Shown here: piece by piece, positions 1 through 5,170 of the stretch
Layout of the letters: the number at the start of each line of letters is the position of its first letter
Numbering within the stretch: position 1 is the first letter of the stretch
DNA from: Bacteroidales bacterium
Lineage (GTDB): Bacteria; Bacteroidota; Bacteroidia; Bacteroidales; Muribaculaceae
NCBI GenBank assembly: GCA_014800105.1
Contig: JAAVGQ010000030.1
Coordinates: 1-5,170 of the forward strand
DNA: 5,170 nucleotides
Direction: 5' to 3'
The notes under the pieces: generated by a model
Databases searched by the model: none
Seen by the model: the letters and a program-made list of their open reading frames with translations, nothing else
What the model was told of the DNA's origin: nothing
Program-made: the position numbers and the translations under genes

Positions 1-1227
1 CATGTAGTCTCGCGCTTTGTTATAGGGAATAATTATTCGGTCATCATTAGGAATCAGTTTGACTGGTTTCTCGTTTAAGAGTGTCATCATATAGTATTTG
101 CCTTTGGATGATTTCAGTATTATCATCTGCAGATTAGCTGCCATAGGTACAACGTCAAAATTGCGCCAATGCTGGGCTACGGTGTCAAAATAGTTTGACA
201 TATAATAGCACCCCGGCACCTTCAGTTGCGCCAGCAATGGCATAAGCGTCTCAGCGTGTCCGAATCTGAGGCATACAGTAACGGGCGATGTACCGCGTAC
301 GGCCTCATCTCCTGTACGGATTAAATCCAGAATCAAAGGTGAAGTAATTTCAGCCGGTGTTGTTGAAATCGTGGAGGCAGTACGAACAAGATACTGTTTG
401 AGATTAGCGCATGCCCACATCTCGTTATATTCCTTAAGGGTGAAATATGGTGACTGATCAACGTTGTAGCCCATAGCTGCCATGCCTGCGATAAATGAAT
501 ACTCGTCGAGAGCATATTTTCGCCAATTGTCAGGCAACGGAAATTCCTTACCCAATATTCTGCGTAGAGGTTCTTCCGGTACATTCTCAACTACAAGCTC
601 ATTATAGGTCTTTTCCCAGGCGTTTTCCTTGCGCCAGTCCAGATATTCAGTGTTCACGTCAAACGGCCTTAAAAGACTTGAATTAATGCGGCCTGAGGTT
701 GTTGAAATGTCTATGTGGTTATTCAGCCGGTCGAGCTGGTGAGTGAACTGATACATGCTCATTATGCATCGGGGCGCATAGGTAGCTATAGCATTGATTG
801 AAGTGTTATCAAACAGTCGCGGGAAGTTCATGAACATTCGCGATGCGATGCCGCGCTGTTCAGCCATGCCCAGAGAGTCGAGCGCCCCCCACTTATTATG
901 ACCCTCCTCAAGCACAAATTCCGTCATGTCCATCAGTTCGCGGCCTAGCGGTGTGATTGTTCCGAGCGAGTCAGCCTTGTGAAGCATCTCCTGTATACCC
1001 TGCACATACTTAGGCGATGATGGATAGCGGGCACCATGACGTCCCACATGGTTAATGAATACGGGTGTCAGCGAGTCTGGAATCTCCAGTTGCTTCTCCG
1101 GTGCCTGATAGGGCATAAAACTGCCGTCACACTGCGTGTAGCTATACTCTGTGGCGGTAGGGTCAGATGCAAATGAGTTGAAAAAAGCGACTATGGCCAA
1201 CCCGGTGAGAGTTAATCGTACATTCAT
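1..1227 (-). CDS. Exported MINPP-type histidine acid phosphatase (phytase-like), 3' end cut by window edge
   Basis: The frame is open for 409 codons from the ATG at 1227 to base 1, with no stop, so the C-terminus is missing. Family members are usually a little over 400 residues, so little is probably lost. Residues 1-21 form a signal peptide (basic start, hydrophobic core LTGLAIVAFF, cleavage probably around SFAS-DP) with no lipobox cysteine, which indicates export to the periplasm or outer surface. The catalytic RHGARYP motif is at 63-69, with H64 the expected phosphohistidine nucleophile. PRCIMSMYQF (152-161) fits the conserved Arg-Cys region of the clan. RFGHAE (321-326) supplies the HAE proton-donor triad typical of multiple inositol polyphosphate phosphatases, where classical acid phosphatases have HD. 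The expected reaction is stepwise removal of phosphate from inositol hexakisphosphate and related esters; substrate choice is inferred from the family. It diverges from the TPR gene. I found no clear TAnnTTTG promoter for it in the 79 nt upstream. The next upstream ATG (1223) is out of frame and stops at once, supporting 1227 as the start. Confidence 0.9.
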   Translation of the reverse strand, partial: MNVRLTLTGLAIVAFFNSFASDPTATEYSYTQCDGSFMPYQAPEKQLEIPDSLTPVFINHVGRHGARYPSSPKYVQGIQEMLHKADSLGTITPLGRELMDMTEFVLEEGHNKWGALDSLGMAEQRGIASRMFMNFPRLFDNTSINAIATYAPRCIMSMYQFTHQLDRLNNHIDISTTSGRINSSLLRPFDVNTEYLDWRKENAWEKTYNELVVENVPEEPLRRILGKEFPLPDNWRKYALDEYSFIAGMAAMGYNVDQSPYFTLKEYNEMWACANLKQYLVRTASTISTTPAEITSPLILDLIRTGDEAVRGTSPVTVCLRFGHAETLMPLLAQLKVPGCYYMSNYFDTVAQHWRNFDVVPMAANLQMIILKSSKGKYYMMTLLNEKPVKLIPNDDRIIIPYNKARDYM

Positions 1228-1250
1228 GACTTTATTTCTATATAAATTTG

Positions 1251-1280
1251 TTGATATCAGATGTATATGAATTATCTTTG
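1251..1280 (+). promoter_or_regulatory. Bacteroidota-type promoter of the TPR gene
   Basis: A -7 element TATCTTTG (1273-1280) matches the Bacteroidota consensus TAnnTTTG. A TTG (1251-1253), itself preceded by TTTG at 1247-1250, lies exactly 19 nt upstream and serves as the -33 element. Transcription should begin a few bases after 1280, giving a leader of roughly 20 nt before the ATG at 1307. An 8-nt perfect palindrome, TGATATCA (1252-1259), overlaps the -33 element; a regulatory role for it is only speculation. Confidence 0.75.
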
Positions 1281-1306
1281 TATTTATAACCGCAATATAA
1301 GCTAAA

Positions 1307-1576
1307 ATGTTTGGAAAGAGATTACAGGAGTTGCTTGACGCTGAGCTTATCCCCGAGGCAATTACCGAGCTTGAAACCTATCTCAGGGAAAATCCCGATG
1401 ATGACAAGGCCTGTTATGTACTTGGGCGCCTCTACTGGAAGACCGGTGAGAAAAGCCGTGCGTTGGCCTGCTACCGCTCAGCAGTTGAGCTGAATCCCGA
1501 TAGCCCCGCACGCCATGCGCTGGAACTGACTTCAGATATATTTAACTTCTTCAATCCTGACCTTCTTAATCCATAA
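1307..1576 (+). CDS. Small tetratricopeptide-repeat (TPR) protein
   Basis: This is an 89-residue acidic cytoplasmic protein with no signal peptide or membrane segment. Residues 33-66 fit one canonical 34-residue TPR: G40, A52, Y56, A59 and P64 fall at TPR positions 8, 20, 24, 27 and 32. Residues 1-32 form a second, degenerate repeat (A18 and P30 in register). A C-terminal helix ends in DIFNFFNPDLLNP, a tail resembling that of small TPR proteins I recall from other Bacteroidales. TPRs bind protein partners; no partner can be named from the sequence. The start at 1307 agrees with the promoter 26 nt upstream and an A-rich leader. It is transcribed alone: divergent from the phytase gene and convergent with recG, with 15 nt between the two stop codons. 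The function is unknown; scaffold or adaptor is the most that can be said. Confidence 0.88.
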   Translation: MFGKRLQELLDAELIPEAITELETYLRENPDDDKACYVLGRLYWKTGEKSRALACYRSAVELNPDSPARHALELTSDIFNFFNPDLLNP

Positions 1577-1591
1577 CAACCAAACGAGTTG

Positions 1592-3682
1592 TCACGATAT
1601 ACGGCTCAGGTCAATCTGCTTGTTGAACCTTATATTGAGCTCCTCTATAAGCTTAGCATGATTGGGAGCCGAGAGAGTAGGGTCATCGTCGAGCAATTCT
1701 TCCACCGCGTTGTGGGCAAGCTGTACGATATTACCGTCAGTTGCCAGATTAGCGATGCGCAGGTCGAGTGCGATACCGCTCTGCATGGTTCCTTCCAGGT
1801 CGCCTGGGCCGCGCATTTTCAGGTCAGCCTCGGCAATGAGGAAACCGTCAGTAGTCGTGGTCATCAGTTGCAGCCGTTTGCGCGTTTCGGCAGCAATCTG
1901 CGGTTTAGACATCAGGATGCAGTAAGAGCGGTCGCCTCCGCGACCTACACGTCCGCGAAGCTGGTGAAGCTGCGAAAGTCCGAATCGTTCAGCATTCTCA
2001 ATCACCATTACTGTTGCATTGGGCACATTAACGCCCACCTCAATAACAGTCGTGGCAACCATAATCTGTGCCTCGCCTGATGCGAACAACTGCATCTGCC
2101 AGTCCTTTTCAGCCGGTTTCATTCGGCCATGAACGTAAGCAACCTTGTAGCTGGGGAAATTGTCCTTTATATTCTGGTAGCCCTCTTCAAGACATTTCAG
2201 GTCAAGCTTTTCATTTTCCTTAATCAGCGGATAGACGATATAAACCTGCCGTCCTTCCTTGAGCTGACGGCCTATGGCCTTATACACCTCGAAGCGAGCA
2301 TTGTCATAGCGGAGCAGGGTAGTGATGGGCTTTCGTCCCGGCGGTAACTGGTCGATAACCGAGACCTGCAGGTCTCCGTAAACGGTCATCGCAAGAGTGC
2401 GTGGAATGGGTGTCGCAGTCATTACCAGCACGTGAGGTGGCACCGTGTTCTTGCGCCACAACCGGCCTCGTTGCATTACACCGAAGCGATGTTGCTCGTC
2501 AATCACAACATAGCCAAGATTCTTGAACTGCACGTTGTCCTCTATCACAGCGTGAGTGCCAATGAGGATATGTAGCGAGCCGTCCATCAACTGTTGGTGG
2601 ATTATGTCACGCTCCTTCTTGCGCGTAGACCCGGTCAGCAGTTTGACATTGATACCTATCGGCGCCACCATGCGCGAAATTGTCTCGTAGTGTTGCGTCG
2701 CGAGAATTTCAGTTGGAGCCATGAGGCAGGCCTGAGTTCCGTTGTCGAGGGCAATAAGCATAGTGAGTAAAGCTACTAATGTCTTGCCGCTGCCTACGTC
2801 TCCTTGCAGCAGACGGTTCATCTGCCGCCCGGTACCCATGTCAGCGCGAATTTCCTTGATTACACGCTTCTGGGCATCAGTGAGTTCAAACGGCAGGCAC
2901 TCCGTATAAAACTGGTTGAAAAATCTCCCGATGCGCGGGAAATGGAAACCTTGCAGCTTTTCATTCCGTTTGGAGCTGTAACGCTGTATATTCAGCTGGA
3001 GAAAGAAAAGTTCATCGAATTTCAGGCGGTATCGTGCTTGCTGGAGCGCGTTATTATCTGTAGGATTGTGAATGATGCGCATGGCATCCAGCAGAGGCAT
3101 CAGGCGGAACTTCTCGCGTACCTCAGCAGGTAGTGGGTCAGCCACATATTTTATTGATGCAAGGGCGGCTTGAATATAGGTGTGAAGCGTGCGCGAGGAG
3201 AATCCTGACGAGCGTAGTTTCTCAGTCAACGGGTATACTCCGCGCAAGCCCTGCATCGCCCCGACCGACTCGGACGAGTCAATCTCAGGATGAACCATGC
3301 TCCAGCGGTTATTGAACATCTCAGGCTTCCCGAAAAGGATGTATTCCTGACCTATGATGTAAGCCTCCTTGATTGACTTTATGCGCCTGAACCACACAAT
3401 CTCAATCGTAGCCGTGCCGTCACTGAAAAGCCCCACGAGGCGCGTCTTGGCACCTTCACCCACGGTATTGAACGTCAGGAATCTCCCCTTCAGCTGAATC
3501 GATGGCATCTCACCGTACAGCTGGCTGATTTTGTAGATTGAAGAGCGGTCAAGATAGCTGTGAGGAAAGTGGTGGATAAGGTCATAGTAAGACTTAATAC
3601 CAAACTCTTTTTCAAGAAGCTCAGCACGCTTGGGACCTATACCCTTCAGGAACTTTATTTCACGTTTTCTCAGTGACTGCAT
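1592..3682 (-). CDS. recG: ATP-dependent DNA helicase RecG
   Basis: This complete 696-residue protein is close to the usual RecG length. RecG is a superfamily 2 translocase acting on double-stranded DNA that remodels stalled forks, Holliday junctions and R-loops. Residues 1-50 carry a helix-hairpin-helix-like start (GIGPKRAELL) and the conserved FPHSYLDRS. About 60-150 is the OB-fold of the wedge domain that splits branched DNA. Helicase motifs follow in order: Q-like LTDAQKR (267-273), Walker A GDVGSGKT (294-301), Ia APTEILA (322-328), II DEQH (395-398), III TATPIPRT (422-429), V around VIEVGVNVPNAT (546-557) and VI QLRGRVGRG (574-582). The C-terminal block FLIAEADLKMRGPGDLEGT (614-632) is the RecG translocation region. 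All catalytic residues are present. The gene begins 4 nt after the ispD stop, so it is the second gene of an operon and is probably translationally coupled. It ends 15 nt from the convergent TPR gene, whose antisense transcript could overlap its 3' end. Confidence 0.98.
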   Translation of the reverse strand: MQSLRKREIKFLKGIGPKRAELLEKEFGIKSYYDLIHHFPHSYLDRSSIYKISQLYGEMPSIQLKGRFLTFNTVGEGAKTRLVGLFSDGTATIEIVWFRRIKSIKEAYIIGQEYILFGKPEMFNNRWSMVHPEIDSSESVGAMQGLRGVYPLTEKLRSSGFSSRTLHTYIQAALASIKYVADPLPAEVREKFRLMPLLDAMRIIHNPTDNNALQQARYRLKFDELFFLQLNIQRYSSKRNEKLQGFHFPRIGRFFNQFYTECLPFELTDAQKRVIKEIRADMGTGRQMNRLLQGDVGSGKTLVALLTMLIALDNGTQACLMAPTEILATQHYETISRMVAPIGINVKLLTGSTRKKERDIIHQQLMDGSLHILIGTHAVIEDNVQFKNLGYVVIDEQHRFGVMQRGRLWRKNTVPPHVLVMTATPIPRTLAMTVYGDLQVSVIDQLPPGRKPITTLLRYDNARFEVYKAIGRQLKEGRQVYIVYPLIKENEKLDLKCLEEGYQNIKDNFPSYKVAYVHGRMKPAEKDWQMQLFASGEAQIMVATTVIEVGVNVPNATVMVIENAERFGLSQLHQLRGRVGRGGDRSYCILMSKPQIAAETRKRLQLMTTTTDGFLIAEADLKMRGPGDLEGTMQSGIALDLRIANLATDGNIVQLAHNAVEELLDDDPTLSAPNHAKLIEELNIRFNKQIDLSRIS

Positions 3683-3686
3683 CTCG

Positions 3687-4394
3687 TTATTTTGACTCCT
3701 CGTGCCTTAGATACCATGAAGCGAGCGCAATGTCGCCAGGGTTGGTTATCTTAATATTTGAAGGGAATGAATTAACAAGCACAGTCTTATTGTATCCCGC
3801 AGCGGCCATGACTGAAGCATCGTCAGTAAACTCAGGAGAGTAGGGCAGCTCGTAGGCCTTCCTAAGGTCATCGAGCATGAATCCCTGAGGTGTAACTACA
3901 GCGCGGAAATCGCTGCGGCTCACCGGAATTGAATTTCCTGACGCGTCGATGACCTGTCGTAAAGAGTCAGTAACCTGATTGACCGGAACTACTGAACACC
4001 CCGGCTCAATAGCATCGAGCACGCGATTAACAGTTACGGTGTCAACAAGTGGTCGTGCCCCGTCGTGAACTAGCACGCGAGCATCAGAGTCGGTCTCGCT
4101 GATAGCATTAAGGGCATTGCGCACCGATTCCCAGCGGGTTGCACCGCCCTCAACGATAATCCCCGTGGGTGTATCATGCTTTGTCGCCTCGTTTATCCAA
4201 TAGTCCTTCATGGCAACGCTCACCACGGTAATAATTTGTGCACCGGGCACAGCCTTTGACAGACGCTTGATGGTGTGAGACAAAACGGGCTCATTATCAA
4301 GCAAGCAGAATTGCTTTGGCAAGTCGGCACCGAATCGTGAACCGGTTCCGGCGGCAACTACAATGATGTAAACAGGGGCTTTAATCGCTTTCAT
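3687..4394 (-). CDS. ispD: 2-C-methyl-D-erythritol 4-phosphate cytidylyltransferase
   Basis: IspD joins CTP and 2-C-methyl-D-erythritol 4-phosphate to give CDP-ME and pyrophosphate, the third step of the MEP route to isoprenoid precursors, in the cytoplasm. The 235 residues match the usual length. Family motifs are complete: the nucleotide-binding loop AAGTGSRFGADLPKQ (14-28) with R20 and K27; GGATRWESV (83-91); the metal and CTP site HDGARP (110-115); VTDS (141-144); R160 in PVSR; TPQ (168-170); DDAS (191-194); and NIKITNPGD (213-221) with K215. The ATG at 4394 is needed for the first beta strand (VYIIVVAAG) and no other ATG lies close by, so I keep it. The promoter at 4400-4429 leaves almost no leader. 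recG follows after 4 nt. The annotation as IspD is firm. A TarI-type ribitol-phosphate cytidylyltransferase is the only relative worth excluding, and the motif set and housekeeping context favour IspD. Confidence 0.95.
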   Translation of the reverse strand: MKAIKAPVYIIVVAAGTGSRFGADLPKQFCLLDNEPVLSHTIKRLSKAVPGAQIITVVSVAMKDYWINEATKHDTPTGIIVEGGATRWESVRNALNAISETDSDARVLVHDGARPLVDTVTVNRVLDAIEPGCSVVPVNQVTDSLRQVIDASGNSIPVSRSDFRAVVTPQGFMLDDLRKAYELPYSPEFTDDASVMAAAGYNKTVLVNSFPSNIKITNPGDIALASWYLRHEESK

Positions 4395-4399
4395 GTCTG

Positions 4400-4429
4400 C
4401 AAAGATACAGAATTAGGATGTTACCTCAA
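4400..4429 (-). promoter_or_regulatory. Promoter of the ispD-recG operon, abutting the start codon
   Basis: On the minus strand, TATCTTTG occupies 4407 down to 4400 and matches the TAnnTTTG -7 consensus. TTG (4429-4427) lies exactly 19 nt upstream, the same geometry as the TPR-gene promoter. Only 5 nt separate the -7 element from the ispD ATG at 4394, so transcription should start at or within about two bases of that ATG. The operon mRNA is therefore predicted to be leaderless or nearly so. Confidence 0.7.
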
Positions 4430-4459
4430 TGAATTAAAATACATTAATTATGCTGTACC

Positions 4460-4489
4460 TTAATATTGCCCACCATCTATCTATCTTTG
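4460..4489 (+). promoter_or_regulatory. Promoter of the small QLSLF-tailed protein gene
   Basis: A -7 element TATCTTTG (4482-4489) matches the Bacteroidota consensus and sits 23 nt before the ATG at 4513. The -33 element is weak: TTA at 4460-4462 has the 19-nt spacing, while the nearest TTG (4466-4468) is too close. The -7 box is preceded by and overlaps three ATCT repeats (4475-4486). The predicted transcript starts near 4495, after the upstream in-frame ATG at 4450, which fixes the true start at 4513. The A-rich leader (around 4496-4509) is typical of this phylum. Confidence 0.65.
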
Positions 4490-4512
4490 TATCAGAAAAA
4501 ATAAATAACGCC

Positions 4513-4758
4513 ATGACAACTCAATTGACAAATAACGATACAATATACGCAACCGTCACCTTCAAAGCCCAGACCGTTGCCCAGCTCACTTTGTCAGGAT
4601 TCTCTTCCATGGCCGAGCTGATGAAAAACATATGCCATCGTCTTGCAGGCCTTGCGGGACTCGTAACCATAGAACTCAGAAACAGCAACGGCGGCTGGAA
4701 AGAACGCCGCTCCCTGCGCCTCCGCCCCGCCGAGGCTACACAGCTCTCCCTTTTCTAA
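4513..4758 (+). CDS. Small protein of unknown function with C-terminal sliding-clamp-binding motif QLSLF
   Basis: This is an 81-residue, basic, soluble protein that I do not recognise by name. The frame is open from an ATG at 4450, but that codon lies upstream of the -7 element (4482-4489), so I choose the ATG at 4513, which follows an A-rich leader. Predicted structure is alpha/beta: strand IYATVTFK (11-18), strand VAQLTLSGF (22-30), helix SMAELMKNICHRLAG (32-46), strand VTIELRN (51-57), then a basic segment WKERRSLRLR (62-71) and a short linker. The last five residues, QLSLF (77-81), equal the bacterial beta-clamp-binding consensus QL(S/D)LF and are free at the C-terminus, where such motifs often work. 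That suggests, but does not prove, contact with the DnaN clamp. The arginine-rich stretch could touch nucleic acid. The gene stands alone, divergent from ispD-recG, with its own promoter. No frameshift or truncation is evident. Confidence 0.75.
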   Translation: MTTQLTNNDTIYATVTFKAQTVAQLTLSGFSSMAELMKNICHRLAGLAGLVTIELRNSNGGWKERRSLRLRPAEATQLSLF

Positions 4759-4870
4759 TTTTTCTATTATACAGGAGAGGTAGCTGCACCAAGAAGACGA
4801 CAGTGTTATTTGTGTTAGATCTATGACGGGGAGAGTATTGGCTCCAAAAGAGAGGGCTGTGACAAAGGGG

Positions 4871-5170
4871 CTAAGCAGTCAGGGCTTGCATGACGTCGAG
4901 GTAGCCGCGCACCATTGTGTCGACTGAGAAGTCGGTGCGGATTAGCCGGCGGTTGGCTGCAACCATATTCTTTTTGCGAGTCGGGGTCGCGGTGAGGGCC
5001 TTATGCAATGCGTCGGCAAGGTTATCAGTGAAGTATTCGGTGTCATTTACGTTCGGCCCGATTGAAGCAACAAAGGCATTTTCCCCGTCATGGTAGATGT
5101 CACGCAGGGCTGTGCCGTCGGACACTACGAGCGGCAGCCCCATGTCGGCCATCTCTATTGCCGAATATCC
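4871..5170 (-). CDS. GT-B fold glycosyltransferase, C-terminal fragment (5' part beyond window)
   Basis: The frame is open from the right edge to the TAG at 4871-4873, giving the last 99 residues. An ATG at 5152 is internal: the six codons before it (GYSAIE) continue the same motif, so the gene extends past 5170. The segment GYSAIEMADMGLPLVVSD (1-18 of the fragment) is the sugar-nucleotide-binding signature of family 1/4 glycosyltransferases, with E6 as the conserved glutamate and GLPLVVSD as the following strand. ALRDIYHDGENAF (21-33) is the usual continuation, followed by amphipathic helices to the end. These enzymes move a sugar from an activated donor to a growing glycan at the cytoplasmic face of the membrane. 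Donor and acceptor cannot be deduced from this fragment. The GYSAIEM wording is also reminiscent of a glycosyltransferase family found beside Bacteroidales peptide-export loci, a weak resemblance only. Its upstream neighbours are out of view. Confidence 0.88.
   Translation of the reverse strand, partial: GYSAIEMADMGLPLVVSDGTALRDIYHDGENAFVASIGPNVNDTEYFTDNLADALHKALTATPTRKKNMVAANRRLIRTDFSVDTMVRGYLDVMQALTA

Noticed and set aside
333..590. Minus-strand open frame of 85 codons
   Set aside because: It is an alternative frame inside the phytase gene, which is continuously open and carries the conserved motifs.
1574..1594. Small inverted repeat (ACAAC ... GTTGT, 5 bp stem, 7 nt loop) spanning the convergent stop codons of the TPR gene and recG, as a possible two-way terminator
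   Set aside because: The stem is short and AT-rich and there is no T-tract on either strand, so termination cannot be supported from sequence.
1589..2080. Plus-strand open frame of 163 codons
   Set aside because: It lies wholly antisense to recG, whose helicase motifs are intact there; the translation has no recognisable domain.
4579..4602. Internal AQLTLSGF segment of the small protein as a second clamp-binding site
   Set aside because: It does not fit the QL(S/D)LF pattern and is probably buried as a beta strand.
4632..4826. Plus-strand open frame of 64 codons overlapping the end of the small protein gene
   Set aside because: It is a shifted frame of the 4513-4758 gene, low-complexity in translation, with no promoter of its own.
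4759..4870. Gap between the small protein gene and the glycosyltransferase searched for a terminator or small RNA
   Set aside because: Only weak 4-bp stems (for example GGAG/CTCC near 4830-4845) are present without a T-tract; nothing can be supported.

Overview
The window looks like a chromosomal housekeeping stretch from a gut-type Bacteroidales (Bacteroidota) genome, possibly Muribaculaceae. This rests on three things: Bacteroidota-style promoters (a TATCTTTG -7 element, twice with TTG 19 nt upstream) in the intergenic gaps, A-rich leaders without clear Shine-Dalgarno sites, and the types of protein encoded (a small TPR protein, a MINPP-type phytase and a RecG/IspD pair). The family-level placement is an inference.

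Layout from left to right. (1) 1-1227, minus: a nearly complete exported histidine acid phosphatase of the MINPP/phytase type; its C-terminus lies beyond the left edge. (2) 1228-1306: divergent intergenic region with a clear promoter for the rightward gene. (3) 1307-1576, plus: an 89-residue TPR protein. (4) 1592-3682, minus: recG, the branched-DNA helicase, converging on the TPR gene with only 15 nt between stop codons. (5) 3687-4394, minus: ispD, the MEP-pathway cytidylyltransferase, 4 nt upstream of recG and surely co-transcribed with it. (6) 4395-4512: divergent promoter region. The ispD promoter sits so close to the start codon that the mRNA is predicted to be leaderless. (7) 4513-4758, plus: an 81-residue protein of unknown function whose last five residues are QLSLF, the textbook bacterial sliding-clamp binding motif. 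(8) 4759-4870: a short gap where I see no convincing gene or terminator. (9) 4871-5170, minus: the C-terminal end of a GT-B glycosyltransferase running off the right edge.

The genes do not form one pathway. ispD-recG is a housekeeping operon joining isoprenoid precursor synthesis and DNA repair. The phytase would act outside the cytoplasm to release phosphate from inositol phosphates. The glycosyltransferase probably belongs to a surface polysaccharide or glycosylation locus continuing to the right. The most interesting item is the small protein ending in a clamp-binding motif, which may connect to the replication machinery. I found no mobile element, CRISPR array, tRNA or rRNA.
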